Below the pieces are notes generated by a model that was not told where the DNA came from, did no database searches, and worked only from the letters and a program-made list of their open reading frames with translations. From positions 62,001-126,000 of the forward strand of contig CAMXCT020000901.1 of assembly GCA_947184155.2 (NCBI GenBank): 64,000 bases of DNA, read 5' to 3'. A program made the translations under genes and the position numbers. The DNA comes from Cladocopium goreaui. Taxonomy: Eukaryota > Sar > Dinophyceae > Suessiales > Symbiodiniaceae. Below are positions 21,473-31,249 of the stretch, one piece after another. Positions within the stretch are counted from its first letter, which is position 1. Every line of letters begins with the position of its first letter.

Positions 21473-24400
21473 CTGTGACGTATCTCTGTGAGGTGTGCCC
21501 TTTGGACAAGCCCTGCCTGGATTATCACAGAGGTTCTCTCTAACAGACTCCATTGAAATTGTTGAAAAAAAAACGCAATTCCTATGCAATTGCTATGCAG
21601 TCATGAGAACATCTGCGTTCTTTCTGTCGGTGAGAGTCCTTTTGCAATTCTTCGGAAGCGTGCCACAACCTGGTGCAATTCCGCATTCATCCTGCTTAGC
21701 TGTCTTCCTGACTTGCTCTTGACTCTTGACAGTCAAACACTCCGCTAAGCTGCTGACGCTATGTGGCCGCCTTCAGCAACAGCTTCCATCACCACCTTAC
21801 ACATGGCAACTGTGAACAGTTCAAATTCTGTGAGAAATGGCCAGGCCAAGCTCTCCCACCTCCTTGTCATTCTTCAAGCTTTCGTGAGCAAACACCAATG
21901 CCTTTCAAGGCCGTTCTGCTAAAAGGTGTTGAGTCCTGCTGAGACCATGAAAGAACTCGTCAGCCTTGATGCAATAAAAGACGCTGCCTTGCCTTGCCAT
22001 TCTGGCGGACAGCTGCCAGGACGACCTGCTGTGAGCGGTTGATGCTGTGCACGCTGCATTGCGCAGCTCGAATCAGCTCGAACCTCGCGGTCCTTTCGCA
22101 GATTTTCAGGCGCGAAGACCAACACCTTCGTTCAGCGCCACAGAATTCCACAGCACACGAGTCACACGAATCGGTTTGATTGTTTTGGATCTGGCCCAAA
22201 CTTGTCTGAACATCACATCGAACATGTCATCGAATAATACAGGTACTTGTTGCCGCACTATTCCAGCAGGTTTCATCACTGTTCAACAAGTCGAAGCCTT
22301 TCCGTTCTGCTTCACGGCCGCCAACACAATCTCCTGTGCCATTTTAGCTTTGGCGTGACTGCACATGACTGCACATGACTGCACAGGCTCAAAGTTTGTC
22401 ACACTGACGCAGCCTTCAAATTTGAGGAGCCGGCTCTGTCTGCCTGCATTCGCTTGGAGGCAGTACGCAGAGCATAACCGTCCACCTGCGGTCAGGTCAA
22501 GTGCACCGAGTCTTGAATTTTTGACACTGGTTCAGCTTGATGTCCATCGAAAACAAAGGAGCTGCATTGCAAATTGACATAAATTGACCCTGAGGCTGAG
22601 ATTATCTGAGATTGAGCTTCCTGAAATTCTGGCATTTGGTGGCAGCTGACCTTGACAGAATTGAGCAGTGCGTAACGCTCGGAGGCCAGTGCCGCCTCTT
22701 GCACATCCTCGTCGGACTTGAGCTCCTCAAATCTTCACCATGATTCGACACCCAAAACGCAGATTGTCTCCGATTCAATATCTTCAGTGCTTGTGCTAAG
22801 CTGTAACTGTGAGAGCTTTTGGGGTCGTCAGCTCATAATGGGTCCTCAGACACGTTCTGGAAAGCCTCGCAGAAGGGATGTGTTCATGTCAAGTGGAACA
22901 TTGCGCAGACTTCCAAAAGGGCAATCATAGTATCACAAATCAAACAGAGATTGTGTTTGAAGGGGCAACATCCAGCAACTGATTAGTCTTAGCCATGCAA
23001 ATGCCAAGACTGAGCAAGGAGACGATGCAACAATCCCAAGCACTGGCCTTGACGTTGCTCTCAATCGCACGCAGGGCCACAGATTTGTTCGCTTGCACCT
23101 GATGTGCAAGCCCTGAAATCCACTGCTTCACTGTACACTTTGAAGTAGCATGAAGTAGCACTGGTAGCACCATCTTCATCCGCGTTGAAGACCAATTCAT
23201 TCGAACCATGAGCTAGTTACAGCTAGTTGTTCTAACTTTGCAGAGAGGCAGAGAGGTTCTCAAGCCTAGCAGCGTACCTCTGTGGGGAGCAAACCCAAGG
23301 TGATTCCATCTTCAGAGACTGCCTGCAAATGTGGCTTGGTGCAGCATTCCGGGATTTCTTGCTGAACCTCTCATAGGAGATGATCTGCTCAGAGCTGTAT
23401 AAGTCGCCGTCAGTCATCAGTGCGCCATTCAGAAAATGCTTTCTGATAAACACGAAAACGTTGTCCCACCTGCATAGCAACGTCTATGTCACGCTGAATC
23501 CTCAGCAAACTGCAACATGAGCCAAACCTTAATGAGCTCAATGACCTGCATGTGCAAAGGAATTCGAACTGTAGCACCGTTTCTCAGCTTCCAGCTCCTC
23601 AGAAGCATATGAAATTGCATGCCCATCCTATCAAAGACTCTCGTATTAGTCCACTTCTGAGACTTGCAGCAAGGCCTTCCGTTTGCCTCTGCTGTTTTTG
23701 TTTATGCGTTTGGCGGGGATCCTTGGGCATCGTTTGGCAATCGATTGGCATCGTTTGATCGTTGGGCAATGATTTCCTTTTCGCATTCTCCACGAGTCCT
23801 GCTTCACTGCTGCAGAGACCGTTGCCTTGGATGTGCCAGGATGTGCTAGCTAGGATGTGCCAGGATGTGCCAGGATGTGCCAGTTCTCTATGCAGTCTAT
23901 GCATCTACAAATTGCATCAAATTGCATGATCTGGACAGAAGCTGGACGGCTCTGAAAGACATTGTGTCAAGTCACCCGTAATTGCAAGAATCTGTCAATA
24001 TCTGTCCTATGTATTCCTCTGTGATCAAGGATGCGATCAAGCTTTCGAGATTGAACATGTTCAAACGAGTTCAAGTCCGTTCATTGAGTCTTCAAAGATC
24101 AAAGCACGTTGTCTCACAGTGGCCCTGACCTTGTCAGCTTGTAGAGTCCTTTCCAGGTATACCAAAGCGTGGCCGTCAGCTTGCAAAGCCTGATTGTGGC
24201 GACTCTGGACTCGGCTGGACAGATCCAGAAGAAACCCCCAAAAAAAAAACAACACCCAAAAAAAGGCCCACAGACTGTCACAGAGGTCCACAGAGGCCTT
24301 GCCCTTAAGGCTTGCCCTTGGGCCTCCTCAACAATTGCAGGATCTCTGCGCAACTCATCGCTGATCATCGCCAAAGCTTGCCTGGAAGCTCTCGCTGGTT

Positions 24401-26544
24401 ACATTGCCCTCCCAGCTCTCTCTCTCTCTGGCCCAACTGCTTGCTACGAGCGCTGCTAATGCTAAGTAGGGCCTACAGTATCAGTATCTGGCTGCATTCT
24501 TTTTGCCGGAAAAGCTTGCACCGCATTGGCATCATCCGCAGAGCATTCCATGATGCTGGCCTGTTGGTGGCGACTGCGGCCTTCACAATGTCTTTGTCAT
24601 TCCTGTCGCAAAGAGAGTCACCAGCAATCGAAGTTCTGGCACCGTGGGCGACTGGAAATGACTTGAATGATGATCAGATATGATCAGATCACTTCTGTAC
24701 TATACAAAGAAGGCAAGTTTCAAGAACTTCAAAGAACATCAAAGAATCAACACTTCAGAGCACTCCTCTGATCACTCTGGACACACGACATAGTCACTAC
24801 ATGTCACTACTGCAGTCGCAGTGCAGTCACAGCTTTGCCAAAGCATCAGCGGACCTGAGCTCTGGAGATGCATAGCCAAGCGCTTGCCAGTTGCTCTGAA
24901 CCGCTTCGAAGATGACCTCCTGCGCAAGGCTCTGAGAATAGAAATCTTCGGGATTCTAGGTCATAATTTCAGGAACGAAAAGATCAAAAAGCTCTTTTTT
25001 GATTTTTTCGTATGCCAAGTGTCTGTTGATGTAGGCTTGCAAATTTTAGTGGTGTGATTCAAATGTGGAATGGCTGATTCAATGATCTATCTTTGACCGG
25101 ACCGTTGACCCTCGCTGCTAGACCTCTTTGCACTGGTGTATTTGACAGTTCACTGTTTCAAGTTGTTTCTGAGATATAGAAATCTTTAGGAAATCTGTTG
25201 TCATTCAATGTCTTTTCCTCAGACATCGTCTCAAAAGTGGCCGGACGGTGCCTTGTCTGCCCGCAATTTCTCGTGCGCAAACAGCAACGCGAAGCCTGTG
25301 CTTCGCACTGCCTCAATCACCACCACTCTGTCAGCTCGAAGGGCAGCTGAGGCGTAGCTCAGGGCATAGCCATCCTGCCGATTTGCTCACGATACTGTCG
25401 CAATGGATGAATTATGAATTATGATATATTATGATGAATTTACATGTGAAAATGTAAAAAACATTAAACAGCCAGGCAAAAGTGACTGGTAAAGTCGAAA
25501 CAAAGACGAGATGGTGGCACCGTTGGCACCTGCTGGACAGCCTCAAGCACAACATCCTTGTCAGCCTTAGTCGCAAAACTATGCATGCAAAACTGCTAGC
25601 ACTTGAAAAAAGAATGGTCAAACAAGTGAGTTTCTCATGCCATGACACGCGGAGCCCCACGTCTGCGAAAACAATGGAGTGGCCATCCTGCAAGACTATT
25701 GTCAACATTTGTCAACTTGTCCCATATGTCCCATGTCATCCATGTCTCATTTGGATTTGAAAAATCATTTGGCATATGGCATAGGCTGTTTCACCTGAGT
25801 TCACCTGCAACCTAGGCAGGACATGCTCCTGACGAACTGCTTCTAACGCCACATCCTTTCTGGCCTGGTCGGAGGTTCACAGGAAATGTCTATGCCGTCT
25901 ATGCCTTTTGATGTCCGTGTCAGCCGCGTCAGTTTGATATATCTAATAGCGCATTGAGAGCTTTTTCTCCACAAGCAGCACTCCACAGGAACAGCCCTGG
26001 AGGGGTGCTTGCGCAAATGGTGATGGTCACTTCCTTAAGAGTTTGTAAAGTCTGACAAAGCAGAACTTGCAGAACCAGAGCAGACTGAACCGGAGCAGAC
26101 TTGGGCGCACTCTATTTTTGCAGACACTTTGTAATCCTGAAGCGGAGTCAAAGCTGCAAAAAGACCAAAGCCTTCAGCGCTGCAGAAGCAAAGACCAAAG
26201 CGTGCCCATCCTGCTCAACTCAACAGTCTTTGGACATCTTTGGACATCTTTGGACATCTTTGAACTCATGGTTGCCCGTGCGTTGAGTTTGTCCGGGTCC
26301 TGGCGAACTGCTTCCAAGACAACGTCCAGGTCATCGCGGAGCTCTTGACTGCAAAACTGCCTCACAAGACAGCTCAAGTTTGCGCCCTTCCTTCCACACG
26401 TGCACTATCCGACTCTGTCCACTCTTGGGCTCAGGTCACTGGTAGACCCTGGTAGACCCTGGTAGACCCTGGTAGACCCTGGTAGACCTTTGGCTGAGCA
26501 CGTGGCAGGGCATGTCCGTCTTGGCGTACGGCCACTCTGGCCAC
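21446..26544 (-). CDS. DUF4116-repeat gene split into micro-exons
   Basis: At least twenty short minus-strand pieces carry the DUF4116 pattern: DGHALVFASAALK followed by xDKDVVLEAVRQ, about 25 residues per repeat. DUF4116 is a helical repeat of unknown function that is common in dinoflagellate proteins. Most pieces are flanked by CAG^ or AAG^ acceptors and by GT, GC or GA donors. Measured pieces are 33, 36, 39, 42, 45, 51, 57, 60, 65, 75 and 123 nt long, nearly all phase 0 at both ends. Intron borders fall repeatedly at the same two places in the repeat, after the ALK/LR and after the AVRQ. Introns are about 50-700 nt. Upstream pieces may extend to about 27.4 kb (KALVQQLTATALQCQHLTR). Start and stop were not identified. 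The most secure exons are listed separately; other pieces (about 21.64-21.68, 21.75-21.80, 22.09-22.13, 24.32-24.38, 25.65-25.69 and 25.82-25.85 kb) are less exact. Confidence 0.7.
21863..21901 (-). CDS. DUF4116 exon (ALVFAHESLKNDK)
   Basis: Thirteen codons in phase 0 between GAAAG^ and a GA-type donor, AAG^GAGGTG. It covers the first half of a repeat plus the NDK that opens the second half. Confidence 0.55.
21993..22025 (-). CDS. DUF4116 exon (VVLAAVRQNGK)
   Basis: Eleven codons in phase 0 between CTCACAGCAG^ and a GC-type donor, AAG^GCAAGG. The sequence is the second half of a repeat plus the start of the next. Confidence 0.6.
22298..22333 (-). CDS. DUF4116 exon (EIVLAAVKQNGK)
   Basis: Twelve codons in phase 0 between ATGGCACAG^ and a GC-type donor, AAG^GCTTCG. 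It is nearly a duplicate of the exon at 21993-22025 in sequence and borders, suggesting tandem exon duplication. Confidence 0.6.
22651..22725 (-). CDS. DUF4116 exon (25 codons)
   Basis: Begins after GATTTGAG^ and ends at AAG^GTCAGC. It reads ELKSDEDVQEAALASERYAL and LNSVK, one full 25-residue repeat register in a 75-nt phase-0 exon. Confidence 0.6.
23048..23098 (-). CDS. DUF4116 exon (VQANKSVALRAIESNVK)
   Basis: Seventeen codons in phase 0 between CACATCAG^ and a GC-type donor, AAG^GCCAGT. Confidence 0.6.
23278..23322 (-). CDS. DUF4116 exon (AVSEDGITLGLLPTE)
   Basis: Fifteen codons in phase 0 between TTTGCAG^ and a canonical donor GAG^GTACGC. It has the AV..DG.xL core of the repeat. Confidence 0.6.
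24130..24189 (-). CDS. DUF4116 exon (20 codons)
   Basis: Between CACAATCAG^ and AAG^GTCAGG the minus strand reads ALQADGHALVYLERTLQADK, a strong match to the repeat core. An alternative acceptor (ATCTGTCCAG) lies about 20 nt upstream, next to a long T-rich run resembling a polypyrimidine tract. Confidence 0.65.
24561..24602 (-). CDS. DUF4116 exon (NDKDIVKAAVATNR)
   Basis: A 42-nt piece between TTTGCGACAG^ and a GC-type donor, CAACAG^GCCAGC, reading the second half of a repeat. Confidence 0.6.
24855..24919 (-). CDS. DUF4116 exon (EVIFEAVQSNWQALGYASPE)
   Basis: A 65-nt piece between CTTGCGCAG^ and a canonical donor CTCAG^GTCCGC, covering the end of one repeat and the start of the next. It ends in phase 2, unlike most others. 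Confidence 0.62.
25252..25374 (-). CDS. DUF4116 exon, longest (41 codons)
   Basis: Between AATCGGCAG^ and a GC-type donor, GACAAG^GCACCG, the minus strand reads DGYALSYASAALRADRVVVI, then EAVRSTGFALLFAHEKLRAD and K. It holds one and a half repeats without the intron that interrupts other copies and gives the clearest view of the repeat register. Confidence 0.72.
25530..25556 (-). CDS. DUF4116 exon piece (DVVLEAVQQ)
   Basis: Reads DVVLEAVQQ up to a canonical donor CAGCAG^GTGCCA. The 5' border is either GACAAG^ (this interval) or GACTAAG^ nine nucleotides upstream (adding ADK). Confidence 0.55.
26172..26210 (-). CDS. DUF4116 exon (DGHALVFASAALK)
   Basis: Thirteen codons in phase 0 between GTTGAGCAG^ and a GC-type donor, AAG^GCTTTG. 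It is the textbook first half of a repeat on one 39-nt micro-exon. Confidence 0.68.
26300..26353 (-). CDS. DUF4116 exon piece (SQELRDDLDVVLEAVRQ)
   Basis: Reads SQELRDDLDVVLEAVRQ, with a GA-type donor CGCCAG^GACCCG. The 5' border is approximate (TTTGCAG or TCAAG). Confidence 0.55.
26439..26490. repeat. 11-bp tandem repeat (TGGTAGACCC)
   Basis: Five near-perfect copies of CTGGTAGACCC lie at the start of an intron of the DUF4116 gene; the donor of that intron is formed by the first copy. Confidence 0.85.
26488..26544 (-). CDS. DUF4116 exon (VARVAVRQDGHALPRAQPK)
   Basis: Nineteen codons in phase 0 between CAAGCGCAG^ and a canonical donor AAG^GTCTAC. The intron after it begins with the 11-bp repeat at 26439-26490. 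Confidence 0.6.
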
Positions 26545-29473
26545 CTGCGCTTGCGCATACTGCACAGGCGCAGGACAGTTGACAAGATGTAAAGGTGAAG
26601 TGGGACAAGGTGGGACAAGTAAGCAAAGCTGACCTTATTTGGGTACCCTTATTATCCCTTATTTGCAGGCCATCAGACCTTGTAACATCTTGTAGCCAAT
26701 CCAGCCAGTTTTTGGGGCTGTTCAATGTTGGCCAATACTAAGGCTTCCTGAACATGCCGTAAAAAACGACCCTACTCATACTCATGTTCTCATCTGCGCG
26801 CACACCCATTCTTCTCGGATGCTCGAAGAGTCAACATGGGAGTCAGCATGAACCTCTCTGGAACAAAAAGCGGACTTCTGCAGTCATTTGAAATCATGGC
26901 GACATTCCTCGCTGACAGTGCTTCCATGTGGAGCTTTCTGGCATCGGGCTACTCGCCCTTGCCTTTCAAGTGCCACCATAGGTGCAGTTGGCGTCACATC
27001 ATGTGGATTCATGTGGCATGCTTATCACATATGACGATTTTTTTGCTGTAGCAGTAGACTTCCAAACGAGTCTTTGAAATCATACAGGACTCGAACCAAC
27101 CGCATGGCCACAGGCACGGCATTGCTCGACACTCAGATCGGCATGTTGGGGCCTCGGCACCAACAGAAACTCTGGCAATGCAAATAATGTGCCCAACACC
27201 CAAGTGAACAATAATAATCAATACATTTCAATATATATCAATACTGAATAGTCAAATATAATATATTAATAATATAATGATCAATGCACAGGTCTCCTGG
27301 TGAGGTGCTGGCACTGCAATGCCGTTGCTGTCAGCTGCTGTACCAAGGCTTTGACCGAAGAGACCGATGGCAACCTTGATACCACGAGAGTGGTCGTACC
27401 TGGAGCAGCCGACAACTTACTGGAGGTGTAATTACCATACGTAAGAGACTCATGAAATCCATGCTCCGAAAGGGATGGAAAAAAATGGTCTGATAGGTAT
27501 GATAGGTATGGATGGTATGGATTGTTCTTCTCCGTGCTGCTGCAAACCTCTGCCCTTTGCGCACGTGTTGCCCCAGAAGAAGCAAGAAACCTCAGCCCGC
27601 TCTCTAACGTTGACATACCGTCAGGTTACGCACCAAACACATTGTAATATATGTCGTGGTGCAACGGTGACCAGGGTGGGACAGAATTGGGCCCATGGCA
27701 GAGGTCACAATCAAAGCCCACCAGCCAAAGCCCATGGGTGGGGCTACGTCGTTGTAGCCTTGCATTTGTGTGCTGCAGTAAGACTAGTTTGAACCCAGTT
27801 CAGCATGATGGGTGCTGAAGATGTTTCTTCTTCGTTCTCTACAAGTAGTTTGCTTAACGGCATCACTGCATCACTCATTGCATGACAGGTATCGAAATGA
27901 ATCGCCTTCCGGGTCAGGATTGCGGATCCTGCTTCCAGGCCTGGGACAAGATGAAGACACGAGAAGAATCCATAAGACAAAGAGAAGACAAAGATCAAAC
28001 TCTTCAAACTCAACATGCACCTGCCCAGCTGCCCAGCTGCCCAGCTGCCCAACTTGAGACCACCACCATCCCAAGTTGTAATCATAACCACCAAGCTTTG
28101 GCAGTGTAGTGCAAATGCTCCTTGCCCAATCTGTGAAAGGGATATGAATGGATATGATTATATGCTGGATATGCTAATATGCAACGGATGACTTTGGCAA
28201 ATGTCAATGGTCAATACAACACACAGGATTAGGTTGGCCTGAATGAGCATCACCTTCAGTGTTCTGGATATGTACTGAAGGATGTATGGAGCAATATTAA
28301 GTCTACAAATCTATACAAATCTTGCTTCATCGGGTGTCGGTTCTCTTACCAAGTGCTTGGAATAATTTTTGCAGAGTTCTTGCAGAGCTTCGCATTTCTG
28401 CAAGCTACGTATTCTCAAGACCCCTGGCCCAAAGCCATGTCAAGTGTGATCCTGACTGCCATGTTCCCAAGCCCAGGAGGAGCTCGCGCTGCCTTGACAA
28501 GATGCTCAAAGGATCGAAGGATATCGAAGTGGAGTGATTTCTCTTGGAAAAAAAACGGAAGCATAGAGGGGCTTTCAGAAGATGTGGATAGATGTGGATA
28601 GTACAAGTGTGTCTACAAGTTTTTCTGTGGCATTGACAACCTCCCACCTTTTTCTTCGAGGTTAAGAAAACTTCCTGAAAAGTCCAACAAAACTCAGTTG
28701 CTTTTGAACCCAGGCCACATGGCTACACAAAATGTTTCGAAAGGTTGAGGTCCCAAATTGGGGGGAAGCAACACCAGGGCCAAAAACACCAGGGTCTTGT
28801 GTTGCGAACCAATTGAGACACTGATGGTGAGAAAGTCAGGCAAGCCTGAAGGGCAGCACGTCCTGGTCGGATTGGGCTGAAGACTTCCCATTCGACATAC
28901 ATCCATCTTCATTGCACATGTACACCGGGTTTGGTTTCACCCTGCACAATGAAATTATGGTTATGAATATCATAAGAGCAAAATATAAACAACAAGATGA
29001 GGAAAAGGACGAGGGTGAATGACCATTAGGATGGTGGTCAACACGAGAGTGATGTTGCTGCTGGTGCTGAGAACGCTGGTGCTGCTGATCATAGCTGCAA
29101 ATTAAGCTTAGGTTTAGCCGTGTTTGGACAGTTCTTGCATCAAACATTTCAAAGTCAATGCCAGAGTCAAAAGATGGGATAAACACACACACACAAACAC
29201 AAAACCATGTCACTTCGTAAACAGTAGCCGGAAACAGTAAAAACACTGCAAAAGTATGTGAGCTGTGTCAGACTCACGGTCTGGTTCAACCCTCAACCGA
29301 CTCAACCGACTAAGAAATACCAAGAACGCAAGCTCGCCGAAGCTCGCCTGCTGTGCGGCTCAGCATTGTGAGGACCATGACCTGGGATAAGAATCTTCCC
29401 AAAACGACCTCATCTCAACACCTTAGGACCTAACCCCAATGACCCCAACAATCCACAACACATGTATATAAAG
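26545..29473. other. No firm gene; possible upstream part of the DUF4116 gene
   Basis: At about 27.29-27.35 kb the minus strand reads KALVQQLTATALQCQHLTR, which resembles a DUF4116 repeat. At 27.76-27.88 kb it reads PLSKLLVENEEETSSAPIML, which is protein-like but isolated. A GCCCAGCT repeat lies at about 28.02-28.05 kb and a (CA)n at about 29.19 kb. Nothing else is supportable. Confidence 0.35.
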
Positions 29474-29836
29474 TCAAAACATTCCAAAACCCCAGTTTGC
29501 AGGCGTTTTAAGAACAGTTTGGGGCAACAATTCTTGACAGAGTCCATCGCATGACCCTATTATATAATATATATATATATATATGTAAATATGTATACAT
29601 ACACTGCATACATATATAAAAGACTTGCGCCCTTCTGTTTTGCCGCTGTGCTTCTGAAAGTTTTTCTTGCGCCACCCATCGTTGTTAGATGGAGGTGGCA
29701 TATCTCCATCATACCCCGGCTTTTCAAATCTCTTCGGAGGAAATTCTGCCGTGTCACGTAGGAGGTAAAACCACGTAGTGGAAGGAACACCACATTGGAG
29801 AAAATCGATGCGTCGATCTAAGGTGGTGGCAAAACC

Positions 29837-30739
29837 GCCCGAGCAAAACTCAATAAGTACTTTTGCTGCTGGTCGCGCTCTTTCAAGGTAGGTGGACACT
29901 TGCACCTCTTGCAGATAAATCTCAAGGGTCTTCACGCTAAGCCACCTACCACGACGTCTGACAACCTCTGCGTTTTCAGTCTTGTGAAGCAGCCACGTTG
30001 CTCCGCCGGGACGGAGGGAACCCAAGGCGAAGGGCTTTTGATCTCCAACCCTCTCTATCGGTAGCTTCAGAGCCAAGCGCACTTCAGAAAACCGTTTGCG
30101 AAGAGTTGCAGCTGAGTAAGGCCAAATCTTTGTATCACCTGCGGCTTCAGCATACATGGCAGACAGAAAGTTCACGATGTCAATCTGATCTATCCGTGCA
30201 GCCTGGTGCTTTGCAGCACGGCCCAGAGTCTTCGGCATTTTCACCATAACTAATGCGAAGGAGGTACCTGGTGCACGGTCTCCTGGCAGTACCAACTCTC
30301 TTCGGGAAGCTGCAAGAACTTCTCCGATACGCATCACACCTGCCCAACCTATGAGCAGGACCGCTGTGAAATGCGGCCATCCCCAGGTCAGTGACACAAC
30401 TGACATCGCAGCCATGACTGTCAACAGCATTGCAGGATGGTGGTCGTAGGGCTCGTCAGCAAGCCAGCAAAATGCAAGGTCCCAGGCCGCTGTCAAAGAA
30501 TGCTTGATCAGGGGCCTGGAACACGCCACAGCATTCATGGTCTCAGCGTAGATCCCATATGCTTTTCCTGCATAGTACAACTGGCGGCCATATTCAATAA
30601 GCAAGGCTGAGACTCTTTCAGGATCTGCCGGTTTCTGTTCGAACAAAAACTTGAAAGACACACCCTTTTCTTCCCACAGCCAGCTTTTGAAACCCACCAA
30701 GTATAGATTTCGTTTGTCCTGCGTCTGTCTTCTTAGAGC
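29837..30739 (-). CDS. Tyrosine recombinase domain of the first YR retroelement
   Basis: Part of a minus-strand frame that runs from 31246 to 29474. The core-binding part has EYGRQLYYAGKAYGIYAETM. The catalytic part has GWAGVMRIGEVLAA (catalytic Arg), a strand with KMPKT (candidate Lys), SLRPGGATWLL (second Arg; the usual His three residues before it is replaced by Gly/Ser), RRRGRWLSVKTLEIYLQEV with the His/Trp position as Trp and the nucleophile Tyr. The residues needed for strand cleavage are all present, making this the best preserved part of the element. It would catalyse insertion of the reverse-transcribed circle by recombination. The low-complexity tail (IYIYIYIYYI) comes from a microsatellite. 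Confidence 0.75.
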
Positions 30740-31249
30740 CCGTGTCGGAGCCAAGTTGCTATCTACCCTGGCTGAAACACGCTTTCTCTCCGCAGCTGAG
30801 CCCGGAACGATCGGCATGGCTCTTCCTAAATCAGCGCGACAGACAAGGACCATGGCGAAAAGAAAAACCCTGCTACCGATTCCAATCGGGGGACTCTTCC
30901 ATGGCCTGGGGTGTTTACACTCAGCTCCCTGCCAGTCAGACAGGTCAGGACTCAGACGGGAACCAAATCCAACGAAAGTCCAAAGGAGCACACACAGACC
31001 AAACCAGCCGAAAGCGGGCGCCAACCCACAAATGAGACGGAAGATCCAGGCATGGAGAGGAAAATCCAAAGTCGCCAGACAAGGACAACCAACAGGACAG
31101 AAGAAGGACAAGCCTGACCCAGTTTGCAGCAAAACGTCGAAACTTTCTCTGGCTGCACCCTTGGAGAAAATCCATGGAGTAGCAGTCCAGGAGCCGACTG
31201 GGAAAGGCACATCGCAGAGGAACATCACGAGAAGGATCATCAGCATAGT

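Noticed and set aside
27080-27110. GGTTCGAGTCC on the minus strand as a tRNA B box
   Set aside because: The flanking bases do not form a T stem or acceptor stem and no A box is found at the right distance.
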